A stretch of 49,737 nt of DNA from Candidatus Phycosocius spiralis (GCF_030158815.1 NZ_BPFZ01000017.1:1-49737); one strand, 5' to 3'. Positions 1-9,951 are shown, numbered from the stretch's first letter. Notes: generated by a model not told the origin, from the sequence alone. Made by a program: numbers and translations.

Positions 1-13
1 CTGATTCATAGTT

Positions 14-914
14 TTATTGTTGTTGCTGCTCCATTTGGTATTGAATTTCAAATCTTTGTGTCCGTGTAGGGTTTGCCAAATTGTTAAAGGGATCAGTTCG
101 TCCACGTGGCGTACGAACCACTTTGAAAAATTCACCATCTAAGCATAAACGCTTGCCTTGGTTTACATGTACATCGACTTCTAGCAAACTTTCAGCATCA
201 CCCTTAAGGACACCCCGGGTTGGGGGAACATCCGCATAGTCAAGGCCATAGGCCACCATAACATGGCGATCGCCAGCCAACATAGCGTTGGTTGGATCAA
301 AACCGACCCAGCCTTGTTCAGGCAAATAGCATTCAACCCAGGCGTGGGATGCATCTGGAACAGAGCGGAACTGGGTTTACTTTGGGTGCGCGCTAAATTG
401 CCCGATACATAGCGCGACGGTATGCCCCAGTGGCGCGCGACCGCCAGCATAATGTGGGCAAAATCCTGACACACGCCTTTTCGGTGTTGTAACGCCGCAT
501 CAATCGGGCTGTCAGCCGCTGTAAAGCCTGGTCCATAGTCAAACGCACCATAAATCTCATGGTTCAATACCCGAGGACCTGTCAAAGGGTCTGGTGGCAA
601 GACCACTAAGTCGCGCTCAGCCATGAAGGTCAGTAGATGGCCTGTCCCTTCCACAAAGGTTGAAGGGCACATCATGTCATTATAACGGCTGCGCACTTCG
701 ACAGAGCGTAAATGCGCCCAAGCACCCGGATCGACGTGGTCGGGCAAAAACTCAGGTCTTGCATAGGTTTCGACCATGGCGCGCGAGCGTATAATTAGTT
801 CGTTATGTTTGGCGGGGACGTCAAAATGATAGACAATATTGCCTAGCCAATCGCGATACGTTTTTAATTTTGCTCGTGGCTCTGTGATGATATCAAAGCC
901 CGCCCATCGCCAGG
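14..914 (-). pseudogene. Transglutaminase-like protein, frameshifted and 5'-truncated
   Basis: Remnant of a bacterial transglutaminase-like cysteine protease/ligase of the type encoded beside circularly permuted ATP-grasp genes. The catalytic Cys segment (GVCQDFAHIM) lies in one frame, while the His and Asp segments (SHAWVE, GFDPTNAM) lie in another; the frames meet at a 1-nt shift near 359-364. The first recognisable residues (WAGFDIITEP, near 905) correspond to the middle of the usual N-terminal beta domain, so roughly the first 40 residues are absent. Directly upstream, without a gap, is the tail of the ATP-grasp remnant, which points to a deletion that joined the two genes. The gene ends in a short Gln run before the stop at 14-16. 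Loss of function is inferred; a sequencing error could explain the single shift, but not the missing N-terminus. Confidence 0.82.
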
Positions 915-2327
915 GCCAGAGAGAAGCCAAGTATCTTTCGATCCCCCCCTTGACTGGAATTAACCAACAGGGACCCACGCCCCAATGCCACGCGGATAAG
1001 GACACCCGGCGTCAGTGTCATACGCACACCACATAGGATAAATGGACGTAAATCCACATGGCGGGCCTCTACCGCGCCATTGATAAAGGTCGGTGCCGTG
1101 GATAATGAAATGGTGGGCTGAGCGATATAATTTTCAGGATCGGATTTGATCTTGTCAGCAAATTCTGAAATCTGCGCTTTGGTGGCGTGTGGTCCGATCA
1201 ACATGCCATTACCGCCACTTTCGCCCACCGCCTTGACAACCAATTGATCTAATTGCGCCAAAACATGGGATAAATGAATGGATTTGCGTCACCAGTAAGT
1301 CTCTACTCCATCAATGATCGGATCCTGATCGAGATAATGTTAGATGATTTGGGGCGTATAGGCATAAACCGCTTTATCGTCAGCGACCCCAGCGCCTGGT
1401 GCATTGGCGATCACGACATTGCCGGCCCGATAGGCATTCATCAGGCCCGCAACGCCAAGGGTTGAATCAGGGCGAAACGCCAATGAATCAACAAAGGCAT
1501 CATCGACACGCCGATAAATCACATCCACACGCTTTAAGCCCAAAGTGGAGGCATATAACGACATTGTCATACACCGCTAAATCGCGCCTTTCTACCAAAG
1601 GCGTACCCATGAGCTGCGCTAACAACGCGTGCTCAAAATAGGCAGTGTTAAAGACGCCAGGCGTTAGAACTACCACGATCGGATCGGGCTGATACTCGCT
1701 TGCCAAGCTTTTTAACATCGAAAGGTGATCGTCGGGAAAAGACTCTACCATGCGCACCCGCGCTGCCCGATAGTGGTTTGGAAAGGCACGCTTCACCGCA
1801 TCGCGGTACGACAACATATAAGATACCCCAGAAGGCACCCGCAGATTGTCTTCCAAAACCACATAATTGCCGTCTTCACGGCGGATCACATCGGTCCCTC
1901 ACATATTAACATAGGCACCATGGGGCACTTCAACGCCCAGCTTTTCACGACGATAATTGGATGAACCAAGGATTAGGTCGCGCGGAATATAGCCATTATT
2001 GATAATGGTTCGTTCGCCATAAATGTCGGCCAAGAATAAATTGATTGCTTCAAGTCTCTGCTTAAAGCCGCGCTCCAACTTGTCCCATTCAGCGGCTGGA
2101 ATGATGCGGGGAAGAATATCGGTTGGGATAATTTTTCAGTTTCATCTGCATGACCGTACACCATGAAAGTTACCCCTTGGGCCATAAAGGTGCGGTCGAA
2201 ATTGGCTTGCAGGTCACGAAGGGTTTGCAGTGTCGTGTGGCTTAATCGGTTATTAAGCCCAGACCAACCGGGTCGGACCTCACCCCTGTGATCAAACATT
2301 TCATCATTGGCCGCACCCAGTTGATAG
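915..2327 (-). pseudogene. Circularly permuted ATP-grasp protein (DUF404/DUF407 type), multiply broken
   Basis: Family hallmarks are readable in order: DEMFD near the start (about 2305), [74 protein letters not shown] and VNSSQGG. Lesions seen: loss of one base in an A-run (T5 on the plus strand at 2132-2136); TGA at 1899-1901 where the family has the Cys of a CGTD motif; a frameshift near 1540-1560; TAA at 1340-1342 after PQII; TGA at 1289-1291; and a G-run of 7 instead of 8 at 943-949. Relatives are predicted peptide ligases encoded together with an alpha-E (DUF403) protein and a transglutaminase. Here the alpha-E gene is absent and the 3' end runs straight into the transglutaminase remnant. 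The start is uncertain because the region before 2310 has no clear ribosome-binding site. Confidence 0.85.
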
Positions 2328-2596
2328 GTTTTAAAACATCTTTTTGCCCCGGCGCGGCAGCTGAACGATATCGCTCGCAGGATGAAATACGCGCGCCGTC
2401 GTGTTTCCCCTAGTCACGTCCTACTCTTCGTGGGGAGATGTTCTGTGTCAAGCACCAAGGATGCTGCAAGCGCAGACATGCCTCATAATAAGGCACCCGT
2501 ACTGGTCAAACATGGGCAAATCTCCCTTGCCCCCATCCCTTATTGCCTGTTAGCCTCGGATCAGAACATAAAGCATGAAAATCAGGAGTGCCAGGA

Positions 2597-3445
2597 ATGC
2601 GGTTTGAAGGCTCTAAGAATTATGTCGCGACAGATGATTTGAAAATTGCGGTCAATGCCGCCATTAAATTAGAGCGCCCGCTTTTGATCAAGGGTGAGCC
2701 TGGAACCGGCAAAACTGTTCTGGCCATTGAAGTTGCCAAAGCCTTGGGCCTGCCTCTGTTGGAATGGCACATCAAATCGACGACCAAAGCTGTGCAGGGC
2801 CTCTATGAATATGATGCCGTCACCCGCCTGCGCGATAGCCAATTGGGCGATGAGCGGGTCAAAGATGTGAAAAACTACATCAAAAAAGGCAAGATGTGGG
2901 AAGCCTTCGAACACCAAGGGCGCTGCGTCCTTTTGATCGACGAGATCGATAAAGCCGACATTGAATTTCCCAATGACCTTCTCCAAGAATTGGATCGCAT
3001 GGAGTTTCATGTCTATGAAACCGGGGAAACGATTAAAGCAATTAATCGCCCGATTGTGATCATCACGTCCAATAATGAAAAAGAATTGCCCGACGCCTTT
3101 TTGCGCCGCTGCTTCTTCCATTATATCAAATTCCCCGATGAAGACACGATGCAAGCCATTGTGGATGTTCATTTTCCCGGCATCAAAAAGCGCTTGATCG
3201 CAACAGCACTCGCCAGCTTCTATGACATGCGTAAAGTGCCAGGCCTTAAGAAAAAGCCGTCAACTTCGGAATTGCTCGATTGGCTCAAGCTTTTGGTGAC
3301 CGACGATATTGACCTTGATGCGATCAAACAAAAGGATCCAAACAAGTTGATCCCGCCCTTGCATGGCGCTTTATTGAAGAATGAGCAGGATGTGGCCCTG
3401 TTTGAACGCTTGGCCTTTTTGGCGCGGCGTGAGGCGCGCACTTAG
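2597..3445 (+). CDS. MoxR-family AAA+ ATPase
   Basis: A 282-residue AAA+ ATPase of the MoxR group, chaperone-like ATPases that act with a von Willebrand A partner on maturation of metal-dependent or membrane complexes. Visible motifs: Walker A GEPGTGKT at about residues 33-40, Walker B VLLIDEID at about 111-117, sensor 1 region IVIITSNNEKELPDAF, and the arginine-finger-like LRRCFFHYI. I chose ATG 2597 (MRFEGSKNYV), the usual family start; AGGAG at 2584-2588 lies 8 nt upstream. An in-frame GTG at 2588 would overlap that ribosome-binding site. The VWA gene follows 161 bp downstream on the same strand, the classic pairing. The client is unknown from this window. Confidence 0.93.
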   Translation: MRFEGSKNYVATDDLKIAVNAAIKLERPLLIKGEPGTGKTVLAIEVAKALGLPLLEWHIKSTTKAVQGLYEYDAVTRLRDSQLGDERVKDVKNYIKKGKMWEAFEHQGRCVLLIDEIDKADIEFPNDLLQELDRMEFHVYETGETIKAINRPIVIITSNNEKELPDAFLRRCFFHYIKFPDEDTMQAIVDVHFPGIKKRLIATALASFYDMRKVPGLKKKPSTSELLDWLKLLVTDDIDLDAIKQKDPNKLIPPLHGALLKNEQDVALFERLAFLARREART

Positions 3446-3606
3446 GGCAGCTAGGAGCTCCCTAAGCTGCAAGAAAACAGATGTTGGACTTAAGATACTG
3501 CTGTCTGGCACAGCGCTCGCCTAAGCCATAGGGGCGTCCCACTCGACAAAGGCGCTGCCTGCTTTAAAGTCTGTCCAAACTTACAAAATGCTTCAGGACA
3601 GACCCG

Positions 3607-4785
3607 ATGTTTCAGCGCTTTTTTTCCGAACTTCGCGACGCCAAGGTGCCGATCAGCCTGAAAGAATATCTCATGCTGCTGGAAGCCATGGACCGTGAGG
3701 TGATTGATAGCGACATCACGGACTTTTACTATTTGTCCCGCTCGGCTTTGGTGAAGGACGAGCGTAATCTCGATAAGTTTGACCGGGTTTTTGGCCATGT
3801 CTTTAAAGGACTAGAAAAAACCGCCGACACCTTAAATGCCGCCATTCCAGAAGATTGGCTGCGCGCGCTCTCTGAAAAATACCTCACCGAAGAAGAAAAG
3901 GCGCAGATTGAGAGCTTGGGCGGGTGGGAAAAATTGATGGAGACGCTGCAAAAGCGCCTTGAAGAGCAAAAAGAGCGTCATGAGGGTGGCAATAAATGGA
4001 TCGGCACCGGCGGCACCTCACCCTTTGGGGCCAATGGCTATAATCCTGAAGGCATTCGGATCGGTCAAAAAGAAGGCCGGCATGGCCGCGCCGTCAAAGT
4101 TTGGGATAAGCGCGAATATAAAAACCTTGACGATCAGGTTGAACTGGGCACACGCAACATCAAAGTCGCCCTTCGACGTTTGCGCCGCTGGGCGCGCGAC
4201 GGCGCCCCTTCAGAGCTGGATTTAAAAGGCACCATCGATACCACTGCCAAGAAAGGCTACCTCGATGTGGTGATGCGGCCAGAGCGGCGCAATACGGTCA
4301 AGGTTCTGATCTTCTTTGACATTGGCGGCTCTATGGATGCCCATATCAAGGTCTGCGAAGAATTGTTTTCAGCCGCGCGTACTGAATTCAAGCATATGGA
4401 ATATTTTTACTTCCATAATTGCCTCTATGAAGAAGTATGGAAAGATAATCGCCGCCGCGCCGCCGAAAAGCTCGCGACTTGGGATGTGCTCCATAAATTT
4501 CCCGCCGATTATAAAGTCGTGTTCGTTGGCGACGCGACGATGAGCCCTTATGAAATCACCTATCCCGGCGGCAGTGTCGAGCATTGGAATGAAGAGCCCG
4601 GGGCCGCTTGGCTCAAACGGGTCAGCGACATCTATCCCCATCTGATTTGGATCAACCCCATCCCAGAACGCCATTGGGACCACACACCTTCGGTAAGTTT
4701 GATCCGCGACATCATTGGCAGAGAGCGCATGTTCCCGATGACGTTACAGGGTCTTGATCGGGCCATGCGGGAATTAGGGCGGTAA
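3607..4785 (+). CDS. VWA domain protein, CoxE-like
   Basis: A 392-residue von Willebrand factor A protein of the CoxE-like type that partners MoxR ATPases. The MIDAS-like sequence DIGGSMD begins at residue 238; the third position is Gly instead of the canonical Ser, as seen in many CoxE-like proteins. The N-terminal half is helical and charged (EEQKERHEGG region), with a conserved-looking stretch around GTGGTSPFGANGYNPEG. The C-terminal half contains FVGDATMSPYEI and WLKRVSDIYPHLIWINP, typical of the family. No signal peptide or membrane segment is evident, so it probably acts in the cytoplasm with the ATPase upstream. A hairpin (GCAGCT/AGCTGC, near 3448-3471) lies between the two genes and may separate their expression. 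Confidence 0.9.
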   Translation: MFQRFFSELRDAKVPISLKEYLMLLEAMDREVIDSDITDFYYLSRSALVKDERNLDKFDRVFGHVFKGLEKTADTLNAAIPEDWLRALSEKYLTEEEKAQIESLGGWEKLMETLQKRLEEQKERHEGGNKWIGTGGTSPFGANGYNPEGIRIGQKEGRHGRAVKVWDKREYKNLDDQVELGTRNIKVALRRLRRWARDGAPSELDLKGTIDTTAKKGYLDVVMRPERRNTVKVLIFFDIGGSMDAHIKVCEELFSAARTEFKHMEYFYFHNCLYEEVWKDNRRRAAEKLATWDVLHKFPADYKVVFVGDATMSPYEITYPGGSVEHWNEEPGAAWLKRVSDIYPHLIWINPIPERHWDHTPSVSLIRDIIGRERMFPMTLQGLDRAMRELGR

Positions 4786-4833
4786 GCCATTTCATTTCGG
4801 GCTCTAGCCTCGCCAGCCAAAGCGCACCATGAC

Positions 4834-6687
4834 ATGGGCATGCTGGCAGAAGTCCTTCCTCCACCCGAATTGCGTTTGGCAGATGCGCAGGCCACTTTGC
4901 AGCGCGTGTTCGGTCATAGTGTTTTTCGCGGCTTGCAGGGCGATGTTGTGGCCCACGTGCTGGGCGGCGGCGACGCTTTGGCTGTTTTGCCGACCGGGGG
5001 TGGCAAGAGCATCTGTTATCAAATTCCCGCTTTGTTACGACCGGGCCTTGGCATTGTGGTGTCCCCTTTGATTGCCTTAATGACCGATCAGGTTGAGGCT
5101 TTGCGGACTGTGGGCGTAAACGCGGCGCGCTTAGATTCAAGTCTTGGTTGGGAAGAAAAACAAAGCGCATTTTGCACGATTGATGCGGGCAAACTTGATC
5201 TGATTTATGTCTCGCCAGAGGGGCTTGCCTCCGGCGCACTCCTAGAGCGGCTTCGCCGACATGCAATTTCTTTAATTGCCATTGATGAGGCCCATTGTGT
5301 AAGCCAATGGGGCCATGACTTTCGCCCCGATTATCGCCGCTTGGGGGAGTTGCGCGGCATATTTCCCAACGTACCACTTTTGGCCGTCACAGCGACAGCC
5401 GACGTACGAACGCGCAAGGATATACGTCAGCAACTACACCTTACCCACGCGCCAGAATTTGTTGCAAGCTTTGACCGCCCCAATCTGATCTTGTCCACGC
5501 GCAGAAAAGATGGCCGGTCCCGCGCCGAAATTCACCATTTAGTACAAGCACGCCAAGGCTTAAGTGGCATTATCTATGTAACCGCACGCAAAGAAACCGA
5601 AGAATTGGCAGCCAGCCTGCGCGAGAAGGGTGTGCATGCCCTCGCGTACCATGCCCAAATGCCACCCGAACAAAAAAGCGCGCATCTGGCAAGGTTCCAA
5701 GAAGAAGACGGCGTGGTCATTGTGGCTACCATCGCTTTTGGCATGGGCATTGATAAGCCCGATGTGCGCTATGTGATCCATGCGGATCCGCCTAAAAGCA
5801 TTGAAGCCTATTGGCAGGAAGTCGGCCGCGCCGGGCGCGATGGCCTACCCGCTGAGGGGATCGTCTGTTATGGCTATTCTGATCGCCGCTTTATGGCAGA
5901 CCGGATCGAAGCCGCAACCGTGCCCAATGCGGTAAAACAGATTCAACGCTCAAAGCTCAGCCAATTATACGGTTACCTCGATGGTTTGGTATGTCGGCGT
6001 GTAGGGGTGCGGCGCTATTTTGGTGAGGTCGATGTAGCGGCCTGTGGGCAGTGCGATGTGTGCACCCAGCAAACCACCAAACTTGATGCAAGTTCATGGG
6101 CGAAAATGGCGATTTCTGCCGTGATCCGCTGTGAGGAAAGCTTTGGTCGTAGCAAAATCATTGCGCATTTAACAGGAACCGAGCCAGAAAGCGCTTTGGA
6201 ACAGCGGTTTGCGCAACGGTCTACCTTTGGGATTGGCAAAGGGCTACAAAAGACCGCGTGGCGGCGCATGATCGATCAATTACTGCTCGATGGCGTTTTG
6301 ACCGAAACCGAACAGAACGGCTTTCCAATCTTGTCGATTGGCTGTCCCGACAAAAGCCGCGCCATTCTTAAAGGGCAAGCTAGCCTTTTCATACGTGACG
6401 ATCTGACTCAAACCCGCGACAGCAAACGTGCAACCAGTCAATTCAAGCTGCAAGAGGATTTGGATGAGGCCAGCCAAGCCGTTTTCGCGAGTCTGCGCCT
6501 GTGGCGCTTAAACACGGCCCGTAGTGCAGGAGTAGCACCTTATGTTGTGTTTCACGATCAAGTTTTGCGACAGCTTGCCAAGACGCGACCAAGCACCATG
6601 ACTGCTTTGATGGGTATTGCTGGCATAGGCGAAGCCAAAGCGCGCCGTTATGGTCAGATGATTTTGGATTTACTAAAGGACGAATAA
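4834..6687 (+). CDS. recQ: ATP-dependent DNA helicase RecQ
   Basis: A 617-residue superfamily 2 DNA helicase that unwinds DNA 3' to 5' in recombination and replication-fork repair. Walker A LPTGGGKS lies at about residues 52-59, the DEAH box with the following CVSQWGHDFRPDYRRL at 151-170, and helicase motif VI as QEVGRAGRDG. The zinc-binding cysteine cluster CRRVGVRRYFGE...CGQCDVC follows, then an RQC-like winged-helix region and an HRDC domain at roughly 540-617. Length and domain order match ordinary RecQ. The start is not fixed by a strong ribosome-binding site: ATG 4834 and ATG 4840 are both possible. It begins 48 bp after the VWA gene. Confidence 0.95.
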   Translation: MGMLAEVLPPPELRLADAQATLQRVFGHSVFRGLQGDVVAHVLGGGDALAVLPTGGGKSICYQIPALLRPGLGIVVSPLIALMTDQVEALRTVGVNAARLDSSLGWEEKQSAFCTIDAGKLDLIYVSPEGLASGALLERLRRHAISLIAIDEAHCVSQWGHDFRPDYRRLGELRGIFPNVPLLAVTATADVRTRKDIRQQLHLTHAPEFVASFDRPNLILSTRRKDGRSRAEIHHLVQARQGLSGIIYVTARKETEELAASLREKGVHALAYHAQMPPEQKSAHLARFQEEDGVVIVATIAFGMGIDKPDVRYVIHADPPKSIEAYWQEVGRAGRDGLPAEGIVCYGYSDRRFMADRIEAATVPNAVKQIQRSKLSQLYGYLDGLVCRRVGVRRYFGEVDVAACGQCDVCTQQTTKLDASSWAKMAISAVIRCEESFGRSKIIAHLTGTEPESALEQRFAQRSTFGIGKGLQKTAWRRMIDQLLLDGVLTETEQNGFPILSIGCPDKSRAILKGQASLFIRDDLTQTRDSKRATSQFKLQEDLDEASQAVFASLRLWRLNTARSAGVAPYVVFHDQVLRQLAKTRPSTMTALMGIAGIGEAKARRYGQMILDLLKDE

Positions 6688-6749
6688 TCAATTATCACTT
6701 ACAAGAGCGGGGTGTCGCTTGGTATGAAATTGAATTTGGAAGATCAATC

Positions 6750-9092
6750 ATGACATGGCGCGCTTTATGTTTAATCCTTTTCCTCGCCCATTCCCTGATT
6801 TTGACCGCCTGTGCCGGTGGTGGAGGCGGGGTTAGCTCTATTCCTTCGTCACCACCTATTCCACCCTCTCCACCTCCTCCACCTCCTCCACCCCCTCCAC
6901 CCCCTCCACCCCCTCCGCCGCCAGCGCCACCTCCGCCGCCATCATATGTAGCGGGAGTTGATTACCCAGCTGAAACCTCTGGTGAATATAAGCGTAGCTG
7001 GGGGTTAGCAGGTATTAAAGCCATCAAGGCATGGGAGCGCGGGGCTACAGGGGTAGGCATTCGGGTTGGTGTAGTCGATACCGGGATTGACCTCAATCAA
7101 CCCGACTTAAAAAACAATATTTCGCCATTGTCGCGCGATATGGAAATTGGCCGACCCAGTCAAACCATCGGCGCAGAGGAGCGCCATGGCACAAGGGTAG
7201 CTGGCATTATCGCGCATGAGTTTAATGGGACCGGTACGGTGGGGGTCGCCTTTAAATCGACCATTGTGAGCTATCGGGCTGATCGGGAGGGCACCTGCGA
7301 AGAAACTGGCGAAGGCAAGGGGTGTAAATTGCCGGAAATCTCCATTGCGCGCGGGATTGATGCGGCGATCGGAGATGGTGTTCGAGTGATTAATCTATCC
7401 CTAGGTAGTGCAGACGGGACAAGTTCTATCCTGCAATCGTCTTTGTTGCGTGCCACCCAAGCGGGGATCATTATCGTGGCTTCGGCTGGCAATGATACAA
7501 CCATTAACCCAGAATTTCCAGCTCAGCTGGCTATTGACCCTCGTTTTCAGGGCTTAATCATCGCCGCTGGATCTAGTGATAAAGCCGAAGCCTTATCCAG
7601 CTTTAGCGCCAAAGCGGGCGTGGCGAAGAATCATTATTTGGTGGCCCCTGGTACTGAAGTAATCACAGATTGTACTATGGCTTCGTGCTGGCAAGTCTCT
7701 GGCACTTCATTTTCCGCCCCCCATATCAGTGGATCCTTGGCCTTATTGCTGCAGGCCTTCCCAAATTTGAGCGGAAAGCAAGCTGTCGATATATTGTATC
7801 GTAGCGCGCGGGACCTTGGCACACCGGGGGTTGATGAGGTCTACGGGCGTGGCATCGTTGATATGGAGCGGGCGTTTTCCCCGCTCGGGGCCACAACCAG
7901 CAGCTCCTCGACTGGCCAGAGTGTTCGGATCGATCAGTTTGATGGGGTGGCTGGGCGTGCTTTTGGCGATGCTTTCGTCCGCGACGGCCTGTCCATAGCA
8001 GTTTTGGACGAATATCAAAGGCCCTTTAACGTCGCTTTAGGCTATCGATTGGCCCCCAATCCTGTGCTGGGCTTTGGTGCCAACCATTATGACACGCAGC
8101 CCAAGAAAACTGCATCGCTTGGTGAGGGTATGATCAGTCTGCTCACCCGTGTGGCCGATAGTGCAGCTTGGGGTGTAAAAGATGGCCGTTTCTTAGCAGG
8201 GTCAGGCTCGATCGGTGGCTTTTATCCCCTGCTATCCATGCCGTTTGGTGGCTCTTTAGCATTATCCTTGGTCCAATCTGACAACCAAACAAGCTTTGAG
8301 CCTTATGGGCTGGCAGGGGATCCAGCTGGGGGGGGTACGCGCTTTGGCCTCTTAAGCCTTGGCCAATTTCACACTTATCAGGGGCTGGTCATGAAAGTGG
8401 GGAGGACAAGCCTGCATGCTTTTAGCACCCAAGGCGATCAACTACGAGAGCGTGGCTTTGCAGCCATCCATCAAAGTGCCTCCTTTGTGCAATTGGCCCA
8501 TGCACGCCAACACCTCACAAGTGTCCTGGAGCTGGGTAAAATGACCGAGCTGGGCAGCTTTTGGGGGACGCGCTGGGGGGATAGCGGTTTGATGCTGCGC
8601 CCAGATGTCCCACAAAGCTATAGCCGATTTATTGGCCTGCAGTTTGACTTATCCTTGAATGCAGACACCTTTATCTCGGCGCGCGTGCAAGGCTCCACCC
8701 TATCGCGTCTCTCGCCCAATGCAATGTTCGCCCAGGGTCAAAACCTCTATGCAAGCGCTGCTTCACTGGTACTAAGCCATAATCAAGGTGATGGCCGGTG
8801 GCGGGCGTCGTTGGAGCAGCCAATGCGGATTGAATCCGGCAGTCTCTACCTTTTGTTAGCCGATCCTTACAAATCATGGGATCAGCCCCAAACTTGGTCG
8901 CGCCGCAAGATTGATGTGACCCCAAGTGGGCGTGAACTCCGCTTTTCTTTAGGCCGCGACTGGCTTCTTGCCACCAATCAAGCGGACAGTACATGGCTGA
9001 GCGTTGATTTAACCCAGGTGCATCAGCCTGACCACCTAGCAAAAGTACCCGATCAAACGATCCTTCAGCTGCGGGGTTCGGCCCGGTTTTAA
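6750..9092 (+). CDS. Subtilisin-like (S8) serine protease with autotransporter-type C-terminus, lipoprotein
   Basis: A 780-residue predicted secreted protease. The N-terminus is a lipoprotein signal ending LILTAC (Cys21), followed by Gly-rich residues and an almost pure proline run at about residues 36-65. The S8 catalytic triad is present: Asp110 (VVDTGID), His146 (RHGTRVAG) and Ser320 (GTSFSAPHISG). The C-terminal about 380 residues are rich in alternating hydrophobic strands and end in an aromatic residue (LQLRGSARF), as in outer-membrane beta-barrels; an autotransporter barrel is my inference. Such proteins are anchored or displayed at the cell surface, where the protease domain cleaves external or self substrates. 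The substrate cannot be told. A symmetrical hairpin follows the stop. Confidence 0.85.
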   Translation: MTWRALCLILFLAHSLILTACAGGGGGVSSIPSSPPIPPSPPPPPPPPPPPPPPPPPPAPPPPPSYVAGVDYPAETSGEYKRSWGLAGIKAIKAWERGATGVGIRVGVVDTGIDLNQPDLKNNISPLSRDMEIGRPSQTIGAEERHGTRVAGIIAHEFNGTGTVGVAFKSTIVSYRADREGTCEETGEGKGCKLPEISIARGIDAAIGDGVRVINLSLGSADGTSSILQSSLLRATQAGIIIVASAGNDTTINPEFPAQLAIDPRFQGLIIAAGSSDKAEALSSFSAKAGVAKNHYLVAPGTEVITDCTMASCWQVSGTSFSAPHISGSLALLLQAFPNLSGKQAVDILYRSARDLGTPGVDEVYGRGIVDMERAFSPLGATTSSSSTGQSVRIDQFDGVAGRAFGDAFVRDGLSIAVLDEYQRPFNVALGYRLAPNPVLGFGANHYDTQPKKTASLGEGMISLLTRVADSAAWGVKDGRFLAGSGSIGGFYPLLSMPFGGSLALSLVQSDNQTSFEPYGLAGDPAGGGTRFGLLSLGQFHTYQGLVMKVGRTSLHAFSTQGDQLRERGFAAIHQSASFVQLAHARQHLTSVLELGKMTELGSFWGTRWGDSGLMLRPDVPQSYSRFIGLQFDLSLNADTFISARVQGSTLSRLSPNAMFAQGQNLYASAASLVLSHNQGDGRWRASLEQPMRIESGSLYLLLADPYKSWDQPQTWSRRKIDVTPSGRELRFSLGRDWLLATNQADSTWLSVDLTQVHQPDHLAKVPDQTILQLRGSARF
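6861..6930 (+). repeat. CCTCCA-type microsatellite encoding a proline run
   Basis: Imperfect tandem CCTCCA/CCCCCTCCA hexamers inside the autotransporter gene. All units are multiples of three, so copy-number change would lengthen or shorten the proline linker without breaking the reading frame. Confidence 0.85.
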
Positions 9093-9093
9093 T

Positions 9094-9111
9094 CCCTGAA
9101 TGAAGTCAGGG
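9094..9111 (+). terminator. Hairpin after the autotransporter gene
   Basis: CCCTGA and TCAGGG arms around a 6-nt loop, two bases after the stop codon. There is no T-run, so it may be a transcript-end stabiliser rather than an intrinsic terminator. Confidence 0.4.
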
Positions 9112-9210
9112 GCCATTGATTAGAAACAGTCCACGGGCTTCCAAATTGGCACACACACCGCTATGTCAAAAAGGATAGGGCAGTGTTGTGAAACCTGCCC
9201 GCGACCCCTT

Positions 9211-9230
9211 GCCCGGCCGTCGCGCCGGGC
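9211..9230 (+). promoter_or_regulatory. GC-rich hairpin in the trcR leader
   Basis: Perfect 7-bp arms GCCCGGC (9211-9217) and GCCGGGC (9224-9230) with a 6-nt loop, 12 nt before the ribosome-binding site of trcR. It could be a weak terminator for upstream transcription or a leader structure. Confidence 0.4.
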
Positions 9231-9256
9231 GATTTTGTATATGGAGGCCAAAAATC

Positions 9257-9883
9257 ATGTATGAGATCTTGATGCCCAAAGCCACTGCAGTGTGGTTGAT
9301 TGATAATACCGGCCTGACATTTGACCAGATCGCAGCCTTTTGTGGCTTGCATCCTTTAGAAGTCAAAGGGATCGCAGATGGCGACGTTGCAGCTGGCGTT
9401 CGCGGTCTGGACCCCATTGCTAATTCGCAATTATCGCGCGAAGAAATTGCCCGAGGTGAAGCCGATCCCAGCTATAAAATCAAACAAGTGGAAGGCCGTA
9501 AGCTTGATCTGCCCCCGGTAAAAAAGCGCAGCGGCCGCTACACACCTGTGTCGCGTCGGCAAGATCGCCCTGATGCTATCGCGTGGTTTTTGCGTAACCA
9601 CCCTGAAATCACCGACGCTCAAATGGGCAAGCTGATCGGCACCACCAAATCGACCATTGATAGCGTGCGCAACCGCAGCCACTGGAACAGCGCCCAGATC
9701 AAGCCAGTAGACCCGGTCACCATCGGTCTTTGTACCCAAATTGAATTGGATGCCTTGGTGAAATCTTCCTCTTCACGCCGCACAAAGGCGGCTGCAGAGG
9801 CAGGTAATATCGACCCAGAAGAAGGCCCAAGCCTGCTACCAGCGGCCACCTCTAGCATTTATGGGGATGATAGCAAATATTGA
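9257..9883 (+). CDS. trcR: Cell cycle transcriptional regulator TrcR (DUF1013)
   Basis: A 208-residue protein strongly resembling TrcR/DUF1013, an alphaproteobacterial transcription factor tied to the CtrA/GcrA cell-cycle network and reported to associate with RNA polymerase. The N-terminal block LMPKATAVWLIDNTGLTFDQ and the following FCGLHPLEVKGIADGDVAAG are family signatures. A second helix-turn-helix-like stretch (ITDAQMGKLIGTTKSTIDSV) lies near the middle, and the C-terminus is low-complexity. I chose ATG 9257 because GGAGG at 9243-9247 is 9 nt upstream and relatives begin here; an earlier in-frame GTG at 9188 would add 23 residues through the leader hairpin. A strong terminator follows. 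It is the best marker that the host is an alphaproteobacterium. Confidence 0.93.
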   Translation: MYEILMPKATAVWLIDNTGLTFDQIAAFCGLHPLEVKGIADGDVAAGVRGLDPIANSQLSREEIARGEADPSYKIKQVEGRKLDLPPVKKRSGRYTPVSRRQDRPDAIAWFLRNHPEITDAQMGKLIGTTKSTIDSVRNRSHWNSAQIKPVDPVTIGLCTQIELDALVKSSSSRRTKAAAEAGNIDPEEGPSLLPAATSSIYGDDSKY

Positions 9884-9951
9884 GATGTTTAGCGCTTGTT
9901 GAGGCCAATTTGGCCGCCCCAAGACCCCGGAGAAGAGCCTTTATGCCGAGG

